A stretch of 62,188 nucleotides of DNA from Ministeria vibrans ATCC 50519 (GCA_943704425.1 CALSCP010001419.1:1-62188); one strand, 5' to 3'; numbered from the stretch's first letter, positions 1 to 10,678 are shown. Translations and numbers: made by a program. Notes: generated from the letters alone by a model not told the origin.

Positions 1-86
1 CCCCCCCTCCCCTTTACCAATATTCGTGTATGTATTTCAAAACACTTTGCAGTTGCGCCTGCGTTCATTTTTTCCTCGTCTCTTTT

Positions 87-967
87 TTACTTGTTGGCCA
101 TGTACTCGTTGTACGCCTCCCTCTCTTCCTGAGCCAATTTCTCATACGGCTGCAATAAATATGAGAAAAAACAAAAAGTCATTACGTCATTTTAGTCTCA
201 CAGTAGGTAGGACGCACTGCACATGCAACGCCTTACCGCTCGGTGCTCTGCATCTGCACTGCGCCAGAGCTGTCCCATCAACTTAAAGATCTCCTTGCCC
301 TTGTAGCCCTCTGTGATGAATACAAACAAAAGAGAGAAGATGTGTGCGTGTATGAGTGTCAAGGGGTGCAAGAGTGTGATGGAAACACAAACGACGTACG
401 GTCAAGGAGTTCTTGGCGCTTTGCAATGCCTACACACAACACAATCATGATTAGCGTCGTTCCCGCCGAAGCAAGGGCAAGTATCTGTATAAGGGGAACG
501 CATCGTCTTACTAAAGTGGAGGTAAGCGTTGCGCGGCTTCTTTCCTTCGCGACTTCTGAAAGAGACAAACGAAACAGCGAACTTAGCTTTTTTTTGGAGT
601 GTTTTTGATTACACACAACGGAAAAAGGAGGCGGGGTTTCTAGCTGACTTACTCGTTGGTGGACTAAAAACAGCAGAGAGAGGAGCCCAAGAGGAAAAGA
701 GAACGAGAAAGACGAGTGTGTGAGAAACAGGGACGAAACAAAAAATCGACTGATTTGAATGAAGCACTGTCGGAAGCGCATCTTGCAAAGGACCCCGCTC
801 AACATTCGCAATGCCACCCCCTCCCCCCGCCCCTCCCAAGTGCGTGGGAGGGTGCGTGTGGCGGGGACGGAGCGCGCAATGCCGTCGAAGTGTCTTACGT
901 AGGTTGCTCTCCGAAGGATCGCGACGGACGGGCGTTGAATGGAAACACGGGTGAAAGCACGCAGCAT
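87..967 (-). CDS. mitochondrial-type single HMG-box protein (TFAM/Abf2-like)
   Basis: Six exons on the minus strand, read downward: 967-899, 663-653, 555-512, 429-400, 310-237, 149-87. All borders are GT-AG and the total is 291 nt, giving 96 aa. Residues 1-23 start MLRAFTRVSIQ and are rich in Arg and hydroxylated residues without acids, as in a mitochondrial presequence. The rest is one HMG box, with PRNAYLHFS, then GKEIFKLMGQLW, then PYEKLAQEEREAYNEYM. HMG boxes bend DNA; with this leader the protein could package mitochondrial DNA like Abf2 or TFAM (inference). Two exons are only 11 and 30 nt. TFAM and Abf2 carry two boxes, so a single box is short for that family. The HMG call is firm; the organelle assignment rests only on the leader. 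Confidence 0.82.
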
Positions 968-1318
968 GGTATGAACAATGGGGATCTGAGGATCTGAGTT
1001 ACTCCAAGTCAACTGTATAAAACTAAAATAATCGTAATGAAAAGTGAAGACCTTGGTCACTTATCACTAATTCACTATGAACTTATGAAAGATCAGGTAT
1101 TTTTCTGTCGTCATGTCGACCATCTTTGGAATTTGAGTGTTGAAACGCTCACTACCCCGGTCATTGAACTCATTGTGGTCAAGCTGGCGGCTATGTATTG
1201 AATGGTTTAGGGTGTCTATATTTATTGAATCAAGCGTGATGAGAATACAAGCAGCGTAAGATAGGATGATTCATGAGTCATGACTTGTTTATCGTAATGC
1301 AGTGTATGAGTGTGCAAT
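968..1318. other. intergenic, HMG-box gene to malate synthase
   Basis: About 350 bases between the start of the HMG-box gene and the stop of malate synthase. It must hold the HMG promoter and the malate synthase 3' UTR. I see no convincing open frame, RNA gene or repeat. Confidence 0.6.
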
Positions 1319-3268
1319 TCATTGTACAGTCGACCAGACGAGCGGCCCATCGGCGGCAAAGAGAGGATGTTGTTCGTCGAGATAGGTTGTGAGGAAGAGC
1401 GGAGGGCGCACAAGGGTGACGACTTCCTCAAAGAGAGTGGCAGCGGTTGCAAGACGTGTTGTGTCAGCAGCCGTGGCGACAGGCTGAGCGGCGACGGTTT
1501 CGTCAATGAGACGACGCACAAGCACTGCATCGACACACTGTCCACCAGTGCCCTCCAACTCAACGTGGTGACGAATCTGCTGCCATACTTGCGCGCGTGA
1601 AATCTACAGAAAAAAAAAGAGACAATATAATTATATATACGTATATGGGTTGTTGAGAGGGAGAGACGAGAGCAGAAAGGAGAGAGGCTACGATACCTCG
1701 GCGGTGGCTGAGTCTTCGACGCAACCATTGAAAACAAAGTGACCGTGCCCGCGCAGCCACGCGTCGCAAAACAGCACGCCCACGCCGACGTTGAGCCGCA
1801 GTCCGTCCATTGTACCAGCTCCTATTATGTCATCAATATACAATTCATATTAACGTTATATTCGAACATCAAACTCTTGCGTACCTTCGGGAATTTTGAG
1901 GAGATCCTCCTTCTGAATAAGACGGAGGCGGTCGGGAAACTGACGATGAATTTGATGTGACGGGGTCTTGTGCTTGTGACTGACAGAGGCAATGTTGCTG
2001 GCGGATGTAGTGTTGTTGGCGGGGATGTCGGCAAAGACACGGTCAAAGGCGAGCTGGGTGTCACGCACGAGGGCCAGGTCGTAGATGATGGCACCGTCAG
2101 CCCCGCGTGCCGCTTCGCTGCCCTTGGCCCGCTGCACCTTGGCATGGAGGGCGGTGCGGCGCTCGGGAGCATCGCCGGCAAGGAACACGTCGCCAATCAT
2201 GCCGCCGGTGGCTGGGGCGCCGCGACAGTGGCTCACGGCAATGACTAGGTCGCGGTAGCAACGCATAAAGTGCCTGTCGAAGCTGACGTATTTGGCACGG
2301 TCGGGAAAGACAAACTCGGGGCGCGCGCCAAGACGACAGATGATGCTTGCTGCATAATCCCACATGCCACAGTTGAGACCGGCGGAGCGTTCGCGCAGTT
2401 CAAAGAGGATCTCGTGCATCTCAAAGGCGGCCGTGATGCTCTCGATGAGCACGCATCCCTTGATGCTTGCGTGTGCCACTCCCGTGCGCTCCTCTACCCA
2501 CGCCGCCACTTCATTCCACAACGACGCCTCCAGTGCACTTTCCAGTTTGGGCAGGTAGCAAAAAGGCCCAGCACCACTCGGAAGCGAGCCAGTGGCGCTC
2601 AGTTGCGCCTCGGCTTGCTTCTGGAGCGCCAGCAATGCACGCGCATTGTGATGGAAGTACAACACAAAGTCAAAGAGTGCACCGGGCACCCGTCGGCCGT
2701 CCACAAGCATGTGTCGCTCCCACATGTTCCATGAGCGCGGTCGAAACATAATGGTGGGCAGTTGGGCAGGCGCAGGTGCGCCTGGCAAGTGCCCAGTCAC
2801 AGCGCGATTCAAATTGTCGTGTGAGCGCAGGATGTTGGACCAGGAGGGCGCAAAGCCATCATCAAAGTCGCATTGTACACCCTGAGCATCCGAGGAGAGT
2901 GCAGCGACGAGTCGTGGCGTCTCGCAGGGCGCAGCGTCGCCAATGTCGCAGCGTCGATCGAGAAGCGCCGCCGGTACGGGCGCCACGGTCCAGGGCGCCT
3001 CACGAATGGCACGCGTCGCCGGCGAGTAGTCGGGTAGCATGCCGCCGTTGGACATTTGGGCGGCACGCCGCTCTCGCTCGCTCATCACACGCGCAATACG
3101 CGACTGAAATGTACGCGCGGCAGCAGCAATGGTTGCCAACGCCTCTGGAGTGAGTACGCGCGCGTACGCAGCTGCATCCACGCCTGCAGGCGGTCCACAG
3201 ATTTGTACGACACCCTGCGCCGAGGTGGACGTAAGGTGCGCACGAATCGTGTTAATTCGCTCGTTCAT
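1319..3268 (-). CDS. malate synthase (glyoxylate cycle)
   Basis: Condenses glyoxylate and acetyl-CoA to malate, the second glyoxylate-shunt enzyme. Exons 3268-1885, 1821-1697 and 1603-1319 (minus) join in frame into 597 aa. Family motifs appear in order: CDFDDGFAPSWSN, the RPRSWNMWERHMLVDG stretch, YLPKLESALEASLWNEVAAW, VLIESITAAFEMHEI and the signature GLNCGMWDYAASI; the C-terminal GLRLNVGVGVLFCDAWLRG follows the first splice. The start is the Met before NERINTIRAHL; an in-frame upstream extension is lysine-rich, resembles no family N-terminus and would overlap the eS26 promoter. The C-terminus STVQ is not a classical PTS1, so peroxisomal import is not indicated. It is divergent from eS26, with 81 bp between start codons. 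Confidence 0.95.
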
Positions 3269-3349
3269 TGAAAAAAAAAATGGATTGAGTTGATCCCAAC
3301 TTTCTCGGTCTTGAGAAAATCCTTTTTTTTTGTTGCTCATCTCTCAATC

Positions 3350-4364
3350 ATGGTAGGTTTTCAGTGTGTGTGTCATTGGGGATGCCATGGGGTGGCTACC
3401 AGGATGCCAATAGCGTCCCTCCATCCTTCCTTCCGTCTCGTCTCGTTTTTTTTTTTTTTTCTGTCCCTGCGCCATCTCTCCTCTCTCAACGCCCTGCAAA
3501 TCGACGAGTGCGTCATCTGCGCGGGGTGTGCACGGCTTGAACGCCGCTGTGGCAGCGTCCCACACGGCTGCGCCAGTGCCGCTGGTTGTCCTCGTTTTTG
3601 CATTTTGGCTCTTCTTTCCTGCCTGCTTTTCCCTTGGTCTGCCTAGGCACCGCGTTATGACAGCACTGTCTGATGCCCATGCTATGGCGTGTCTGCGACT
3701 TTTGTTTTTGCTCTCACGTTTTCTGACTTTTTTTTTTTTTTTTTTTTTTTTTTTCCTACTTTCACTCTCCTCAGACGAAGAAGCGACGAAACACTGGACG
3801 CAACAAGCAGGGCCGTGGCCACGTTGTCTTCGTGCGATGCTGCAACTGCGCTCGCGCCTGCCCCAAGGACAAGGCTATCAAGGTACAAAAAAAAAAGGAA
3901 AAAAAAAAAAAGAAGGAAGGAACGCTGCGTCAAGGGCATGTGTGGGGTGTGTCGTATGTACTCCCTTCTGGTGTGTGTATGTGTGTGTGCACACACTTGC
4001 GAAGAAGCAAAAGAGCAAAAGCCTTTTTTTTTTTCTCTCTCTCGTTTACGACTCGCTCACCTGTCTCCGATGTTTTCCGGCCTTGTAGCGATTCATTATC
4101 CGCAACATGGTTGACTCTGCTGCGCTCCGTGACATCTCTGAGGCGTCGTGCATCGAGGGATACGTTCTGCCCAAGATGTACATCAAGATGCACTACTGCA
4201 TCTCGTGTGCCATTCACTCCAAGATGGTCCGCAACCGATCGATGAAGACTCGCCGCTCGCGTGTTCCCCCGCCGCGCTTCCGCTCGGCCGCCCCGCGTCC
4301 CCAGCAGGCTGGCCAGCAGAAGACTGGTGGCGCTGCCGTCACTGCCGGTGCCCCCAAGAAGTAA
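3350..4364 (+). CDS. RPS26: 40S ribosomal protein eS26
   Basis: Exons 3350-3352, 3775-3882 and 4089-4364 give 128 aa. Family sequence is plain: [17 protein letters not shown], then the zinc-binding [18 protein letters not shown], then [20 protein letters not shown] and [15 protein letters not shown]. eS26 lies at the mRNA exit channel of the small subunit. The first coding exon is the ATG alone; a donor GTAGGT follows at once and the acceptor TCAG sits directly before ACG AAG AAG. The 422-base first intron contains a T run of about 25. The tail is Ala/Gln/Pro-rich and slightly longer than usual. The promoter side faces malate synthase. Confidence 0.95.
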
Positions 4365-4503
4365 ATGAAACTTTTGTCAAATTGTGCCCTATAGCCCAAG
4401 GAAGGAAAGAAAGAATCAAGAATCGAGCGCTTGGATCTTTTGATATTTTGAAAAGAAAGTGCATTTTAAGAAATTGTAAAGGTTGCGTGGCGGTGCTGCA
4501 TCT

Positions 4504-5496
4504 TTATGCAATGGTAGGGTAGTTTGCAGCCATGGTGACGCCACACTCGCCGGCGGGGCCTTGAGTGGTGCCACGGCGGATGCGCATGTACCCTTGCTCG
4601 CCCCAGTCGCTGCCCCACTCGTTTTGCAGGGTGTAGTAGGGCGTGCCCGAGTCTGAGTCGACGCCATAACCCACAAGGGTCACCATGTGGTCCAGTTGGC
4701 TGGCGCTGCAGTCTGGGTCAGAGTACACGCCGCTCGTGTACAACTGGAAGGAGGGACGCGACGCGTCAATGGCCACCATGATAGGCTGTTGTGCGAGTGC
4801 CGCCGTGAGAGCCGGTTCGTTCTTGGGCGGCACCTGCACGTTGGCCGAGACATGGATTGTGGGGGTGCACGACGAAGATTGACACGCGCCCGTGCCGCTG
4901 TGGTAAGCGTCTGCCGCGCAGAAGCCACCGAGCGCAACGACACACGAGAAGTTGGCGGCAAGGCCACCGTGTGTAAAGCAACAGTCAGATGCCTCGTCGG
5001 TGCTTGCTGTCTCCTCGTCGCCGTTCCTGATGCGCGCTGCGGCTGTCAGCGTAGCGGTGAAGGGAATCGCCGCGCACTGTTGCATGGCACCGCAATTGCC
5101 CACGGGCACCACCACTCCCTTGGTGCGCCAATCGACACTGGAGGGCGGCACGGCGGGCGAGCTGGGCGCGAGAGTGGTCGCAGTTGGGCTGTGGTGTGGT
5201 CGTGCGAACCACTGGGCAAACTCAGACCCTGTCAGATCCGCAAATTTGTTCAGGGCGACCTTATGCGACGTGTCGTTGCGCGCATTGTGCTGCTCAACAA
5301 ACATGTGGTTCTTGGTGAAGATGGCCAGTCGATGGGCCCACTCGGAAGCGTCGTTGGCATACGTCTTGCCGTGCTCGATGACAAACTGTTGGAAGTGCGA
5401 CTCGACAGTGTGCGCGCGTGCTGTCGCGGCCGCGCCGGTGCACAGCAGTGACAGCACCACTACGAGTGTCGCTACAAGTGTACCAGGGCGGATCAT
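4504..5496 (-). CDS. papain-fold (C1A) cysteine protease homologue with altered active site
   Basis: Single exon, 330 aa. A signal peptide (MIRPGTLVATLVVVLSLL, cleavage near residue 28) precedes an I29-type propeptide with FADLTGSEF near residues 85-93. The mature domain begins near PSSVDWRTKG (119-126). His270 (LDHMVTLVGYG) and Asn292 (QNEWGSDWGEQGY) of the catalytic apparatus are kept. Without gaps, catalytic Cys aligns with Cys141 in GNCGAMQQC, but the oxyanion-hole Gln becomes Cys, the partner Cys of the first disulfide becomes Met, and the WAFS that follows becomes AAIPF. C1 proteases usually act in lysosomes or outside the cell. This copy may be inactive or have changed chemistry. The start is the Met before the signal peptide. 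It converges on eS26. Confidence 0.85.
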   Translation of the reverse strand: MIRPGTLVATLVVVLSLLCTGAAATARAHTVESHFQQFVIEHGKTYANDASEWAHRLAIFTKNHMFVEQHNARNDTSHKVALNKFADLTGSEFAQWFARPHHSPTATTLAPSSPAVPPSSVDWRTKGVVVPVGNCGAMQQCAAIPFTATLTAAARIRNGDEETASTDEASDCCFTHGGLAANFSCVVALGGFCAADAYHSGTGACQSSSCTPTIHVSANVQVPPKNEPALTAALAQQPIMVAIDASRPSFQLYTSGVYSDPDCSASQLDHMVTLVGYGVDSDSGTPYYTLQNEWGSDWGEQGYMRIRRGTTQGPAGECGVTMAANYPTIA

Positions 5497-5893
5497 GGTA
5501 GCGGAGCGGGAAAGAAGAATTTGGTTTTGTTGATTCACTTGTGGATTCGACTTTGTTGTTGTTGTTGGACTCGGTGTTGTGTCGCTGTGTTGACACAAGA
5601 AAGAATAGACAAACAACTGCCAATTGACCGATCAAGGACAGTTCATGGTTTAATCAGATGCTGATTAGTGGAGCTCAGCCGCTCTGTGGAGGAAAGGATG
5701 GAGCGGGAGGCCGGAGAGGAGCGTACAATGCGACGCTGGAAAAAGTAATAATAAATTAATATTGAAGATAAGAATTATTCATAGTTCATACTTTTTATTC
5801 GACGCCCCTTCTCTCTGGCTGGTCCAGGCCCGAGTCCGCTTGACCCCCTGTTTTGTTTGGTCTGTTCTTGTTTGCCTGCTTACGACGACTAGA
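5497..5893. other. divergent intergenic region
   Basis: Nearly 400 bases between the starts of the protease gene and the DUF285 gene, holding two outward promoters. It is AT-richer than flanking coding sequence near 5741-5790. No RNA gene or repeat was recognised. Confidence 0.5.
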
Positions 5894-7239
5894 ATGATAT
5901 CTGTTCAGTCGTCCTTGCTCATTTTGAGTCTTTCTCTTTCCGTTCTCTCGGCAAACGTCTCAATTACAAACGACGACGGAAACATTATTGTCACGGCCAA
6001 CCGAATGAATATAAGCGGGAGCCTGTACGTGAACGGGTCGCTGGCGCTGACCGAAGCAACCCTACACGCTCTGGTCGACCTAAAGACGAAGGTGGCGGAG
6101 CTAGAAACGCGTTTGTTCTTGGCGGCCTCGTCCGCTTCTTACATTAGCACCTGGGACACCACCCGCACGGCGACTGGCTCAAGTAGCAACGTTCAAGTGC
6201 GCCTGCCCCTCCAATCCAATGGGACGTACAATTTCACCGCAAGTTGGGGTGACGGCTCTCAGAGCCACATTACAACGAGTGAGGACGCAGCAGTCGTGCA
6301 CACATACAGCCAGGAAGGGAACTACACCCTGGCCTTGCATGGCACAATCGAAGGGTGGCGCTTCAACAACGGCGGTGACCGACTGAAATTGCTGAGCGTG
6401 ACACAATGGGGCTCGCTCAAGCTCGGCAATGATGGCGCTTACTTTTACGGTGCCGAAAACATGCAGATTCTCGCGACGGATCCGCTCGATCTGTCGGGAA
6501 CGGATAACCTCGAAAGGGCGTTTCATCGCACAAATATCGGCACGATGGGGAATCTGAACAATTGGGACACGAGCAAGGTGAGTACACAAGTTGAGTGGAC
6601 TCATGGAAACTTGCTCGTATTATTCAAGTCGAGTCGACACATAAAACTTGCTCGTACACAAGTCGAGTCGAGGCATTAAAATGCACGCCCTCTATGCTAT
6701 ATATGTGTGTGCAGGTGAAAAAGATGAGCCACATGTTTCGAGATGTACCCTTATTTAACCAGCCGCTGAGCAGCTGGGACACGAGCAAGGTGACTGACAT
6801 GTCCTTTATGTTCTTGGGAGCGTCTGCCTTTAACCACCCACTCAACACGTGGAATACAGATTCGGTGAGAGACAGAAAAGAAGAAAACCAAATTGAGAGA
6901 AAACAGTGTGATGTTGACCGTCTTTTTTGCTGGTGTTCTCAATAGCTCCTCGACATATCCTTTATGTTCCGTTCGGCCGTGTCGTTTAATCAGCCTCTCA
7001 ATGCCTGGAACACAAGCAACGTAATATGGGTCATACAGTTATAATACTTGTTCTGACATGACATCTTACATCTTTGACGACAGGTGATTGACATGCAGTC
7101 GATGTTCGAGATGGCTTCATCCTTCAATCAAGATCTCTCTTCGTGGTGTGTCTCCAATTTTGCCTCCCTGCCCTCGTCGTTTGACCTCGAGGCTTCCCAA
7201 TGGTCCCTCTCCCGGCCTCTGTGGGGATCTTGTCCCTGA
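5894..7239 (+). CDS. secreted BspA-type (DUF285) repeat protein
   Basis: Exons 5894-6577, 6715-6864, 6946-7020 and 7084-7239 give 354 aa. Residues 1-20 (MISVQSSLLILSLSLSVLSA) are a signal peptide. A domain with the DUF285-associated ASWGDGSQ and VVHTYSQEGNYTLALHG follows (about 105-150), then 25-residue repeats of the pattern V-x-x-M-x-x-MF-x-x-x-x-x-FNQPLSSWDTSK. All three introns are phase 0 and sit exactly at repeat borders, so exons hold two, one and a final repeat. BspA-like proteins in bacteria and protists are surface or secreted binding proteins; no ligand can be inferred. Several N-glycosylation sequons (NVS, NIS, NGS, NGT, NFT) support secretion. There is no membrane anchor. Confidence 0.85.
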
Positions 7240-7568
7240 TGTATACAGTTTTGATCAAAATAATAATAAGTGGACTGTAAACCTCACTCAAACTGTCATG
7301 TCCCTTCCAACCCCCAGAAGATATCTCTATCACTTTGTCTCTTTCTCTCTCCTCTCTCTCTCTCTATCACTTTGTCTTTTTCTCCCTCCTCTCTCTCTCT
7401 CTCGCTCTCTCTCTTAGAAAATAAATGATATGCGCTTTGTAATTTGTTTATTTTCAATCCCTTCAATGGGACATGTGCATATCACTCCCAGCTCATTGAG
7501 TGAGTAGTCACCAGTCATTAGTCAAGTCAGTCTTTTCTTTGCAGTGTTCAAGACCTCCCAGCCCATAC
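7240..7568. repeat. intergenic spacer with CT-rich minisatellite
   Basis: The stretch from about 7321 to 7418 contains repeated TCTATCACTTTGTCT units within CT runs. Related units occur in introns elsewhere in this window. The remainder is the 3' flank of the DUF285 gene and the promoter of the beta-helix gene. Confidence 0.7.
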
Positions 7569-8962
7569 ATGATGAAGATTGTTGCACTGATCGGCGCGCT
7601 TGCTGTTGTGGCGCACGCGTCTGTGTATGTTTCGCCAACTGGCGATGACACGACCGGCACGGGCACCAAGGACCGCCCTTACCGCACCGTCCGCTATGCC
7701 CACGACAAGATCGACACTACGGGTGTCATCTACCTCATGCCCGGCGCCTACACCGGCTCAGAGAACATGTTTGAGCTGCAAAAGAGTCTCACGATTTCTG
7801 GCGCTCCCGGCGAGGATCCCGCCACCATTTGGTTCGATGGCCTCAACGTCAACAACGGCCCCATCTTCACCTTTAGCATTGTTAAGGGCGTACGTCTTCT
7901 TCTCTTTCTTTCATCTGTCGCTGTTTTTTTTTTCGTATTATTTTAATGTCATCCAGATTTTGCTTTACTTTTGCTCATCTCTGTTTTGCCTCAACGCGCT
8001 CCACCAACCCCGATTTTATATAATACCTACCGGGAGTTTGTGGTTCTTCCCCAGAGAGGACCGGAAGCGCGCGCGTCTGTTAATTATTTCTCTTGTTAGG
8101 CTCTCGTCGCAAACTTTATCAACGTGGGCTTCCGCAAGCACAAGAACGCCGGTTTCAACATGGGCATTGTGCACATTTTGTCGGCGACGGCGACCTTTTC
8201 AAACTGTCGCTTTGAGGATAACGATCGTTCGGTGACCATCACGGGACATCCGGGCGTCGCGCACTTCACCAATGTCCAGTGTGTCAACAACGGCGAGTGT
8301 ATCAGCGTGCCTTACGCCGACTTTGGCAACACCGCTACCATTGTGATCAACAATGTGACCGTCACCGGCAAGAACACTGGCTCCGGACTGTCCATTAGCA
8401 GTGGACCCACCACCGTCACCGGCTCCGGCTTCCACGCTTCCTACCTTGCCTTTGGCTTCGACCTGACCACTTCCGACAAGGATTTCGACATCAAAATGAC
8501 CAACGTCAAGCTCGACCACAGCCTGCGCGGCATCTACGCCTACGGCATGTTCGACGGAAAGCCCGCCAAGGGCCGCATTAGCCTCAACGGCGGCTCCATT
8601 TCCCACAACGCTCTCAGTCGCTCCACCGACAATGGCGCCGGGTACGCACGTTTTTTGTCTTCGCGTGTGTTCATCACACTCAAAACTCACCGTACATTTG
8701 CATTAGAATTCTTTTGGGGCGCAACATCATTGTCGACTTGACTGACATTGAGATCACGAACAACACTGTGACCGCCATGGGCGGTGGCTGGTCGTGCAAG
8801 GACCAGGGCACACTCAACCTCAACTCCCTGACTGTCGAGTACAACCGTGCGCCCGACGGTGCTGCTGGCTCCTGTGACGCAGGCTGTGCCTTTGTCGCTT
8901 CCAAGGTTGTTGCTCGTGACAATGTCGAGGACAAGAACACCAAGCGTTGCTCTGGCATCTAA
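7569..8962 (+). CDS. secreted right-handed beta-helix protein (DUF1565/pectate-lyase-like fold)
   Basis: Exons 7569-7889, 8100-8641 and 8707-8962 give 372 aa. A signal peptide (MMKIVALIGALAVVAHAS) is followed by YVSPTGDDTTGTGTKDRPYR, the usual opening of DUF1565 parallel beta-helix proteins. The remainder is repetitive short beta strands rich in Asn, Thr and Gly (FSNCRFEDNDRSVTITGH, IVINNVTVTGKNTGSGLSI). Four Cys lie near the C-terminus. The fold is typical of carbohydrate-active or surface proteins, but no catalytic site was recognised, so I assign no enzyme activity. It lies 330 bp downstream of another secreted repeat protein on the same strand. Confidence 0.8.
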
Positions 8963-9121
8963 GCCATCAATCAATACACAGTCCCCAATAATCAATCAAA
9001 GTCAACAACAATTATAACAATAATAATAAAAATAATTTTTTTTTATTTTTTTTTCTTCGAAACTCCCCTTTCATCCTTCCCTCACTGGTAGCCACGCCAT
9101 CCATTGCGCAGTCACACATAC

Positions 9122-10438
9122 ATGGGGGGTGAGCCGAATGGGAATGGAACGCGGTCGCTAGGGCGCTTTTTTTTCGGAAATCGGTCTGCACACTCCGGCA
9201 ATCCAAAAAAAGAAGCGAAAGCCGCAAACGAGGCTCGCGCCAATGCCTCGACTGCCACCGCCCCAGAGCGACTTCCTGCACTCTTCAGTCCGCCACGCAC
9301 AAGTCGGGTTGTTGCCGACGCATCGCAGCGACCGGCGGAACGCGATTCGGGGTCGTCAGGGAGAACTACCGTCTCGCCGTTACTTTCACCGACATGTACA
9401 GGCACCCCACGCGTCCTTGACACAGCCGTCAGCCGACGACGGTCCGTTGCTTTTGGACCCGACCACTGCGATGACACTTATAGAGACACCTCCGGCTCGT
9501 CGTTTGTCTCGGAAGCGCCGAGAAGACAACCGTTGCGAGCGTGTCTCTCCGAACCTTTTGACGGTCGCCTTGCACTGCACCATGGCCCGTCCACACCGTC
9601 CGCGTCAACCCCTCACCCTCACACACACGGCCATCAACCCCATCAAGGCATGATATTGAGCAGACGGCACTCGGGAGGGTCGTCACCAGCCCGCGACGAG
9701 TCTCGCCCACCCTCGACAAGCCCTGTTGCACCAACTGGCCGTCTACTGCTGCCTGCACTCCTCTCACCCGTCGCCTCTCATCGTCGCCCAACACCCGTAG
9801 GCGACGACGACATATCACCACCACCATCGCCGCGGTTGCCCCCGGGCCCATCGCCCGGCTCGGCTCGTCGACATCGTCTCGACATGCTCAACAAGAAGAA
9901 GGCTCGCAGACCCACTAGCTGCAGCGTGTCGTACACAGCGCCATCCAAGCAGGACTATGAATGGCAACAATTTGAACAACAACTTCAACTGCAACTGCAA
10001 CTGCGTCAAGACGTAGTACCACCAGTCCAGCAACATGCAAACGACGACGACAACACCGCCAAAGTAGAAGAAGAAGAAGAAGAAGGAAACGACGACGAGG
10101 AGGATGGTAACACTCCACCACCTTCGCCCCCCGTTGTCACCAAAATGGTCGCACGCTCTCGTCAGCACACACTCGACACGACGGCTCTCATTGAATGCGA
10201 CGAACCGGCAAGCCGCAGCCTGGCCCGGCGCACGCGCAGCATGTCCCCGCCGGCGCCACGTGATGGCAAGACACCTGTGGCACGCACCACGAGTGCCATG
10301 ATGCTCTGGCGTACACCGGACCCGGTCGTCGAAGACACGGAGCCCATCGACGAGCGCGCGGCCGGCGCTGACTTTTCCCATCGACAGAAGCATCGCAGAG
10401 AATGGCAGCCGCGCGCAGCATCCGCCAATGACCACTGA
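9122..10438 (+). CDS. hypothetical low-complexity Ser/Pro/Arg-rich protein
   Basis: One open frame of 438 codons starting ATGGGGGGTGAG; the frame is open a little further 5' without another ATG, so a spliced 5' exon cannot be excluded. There is no recognisable fold. The sequence is rich in Ser, Pro, Arg and Asp, with many SP and SPP sites (ISPPPSPRLPPGPSPG, RSMSPPAPRDGK), a Gln/Leu heptad-like stretch (about 285-305) and an acidic run near 320-335. These suggest a disordered phosphoprotein or scaffold. Composition alone cannot assign a function. Confidence 0.6.
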   Translation: MGGEPNGNGTRSLGRFFFGNRSAHSGNPKKEAKAANEARANASTATAPERLPALFSPPRTSRVVADASQRPAERDSGSSGRTTVSPLLSPTCTGTPRVLDTAVSRRRSVAFGPDHCDDTYRDTSGSSFVSEAPRRQPLRACLSEPFDGRLALHHGPSTPSASTPHPHTHGHQPHQGMILSRRHSGGSSPARDESRPPSTSPVAPTGRLLLPALLSPVASHRRPTPVGDDDISPPPSPRLPPGPSPGSARRHRLDMLNKKKARRPTSCSVSYTAPSKQDYEWQQFEQQLQLQLQLRQDVVPPVQQHANDDDNTAKVEEEEEEGNDDEEDGNTPPPSPPVVTKMVARSRQHTLDTTALIECDEPASRSLARRTRSMSPPAPRDGKTPVARTTSAMMLWRTPDPVVEDTEPIDERAAGADFSHRQKHRREWQPRAASANDH

Positions 10439-10678
10439 GGGGGAGAATTATTATCACTAAAATATTTATTATTATTACTTATAGTGTCTTCTTCTTCTTA
10501 TTATTACTTATACTCGATGTACAATTTAAACAAACTCCGAAGCTAAGAGTTGAACACCAGTTAACGCCTCTCTCCATATGGCATATACACTAGCCTTGCT
10601 CTAATTACTAATATGTATTCCGTTCACTCTGCTATTCTCTCTTTTTGCGCATCTTTTGAGATTGAGTCACACTTATTC

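Noticed and set aside
3269-3340. N-terminal extension of malate synthase (MSNKKKGFSQ)
   Set aside because: Not family-like, includes a T-run-derived poly-Phe stretch, and would consume the eS26 promoter; the next Met gives a normal start.
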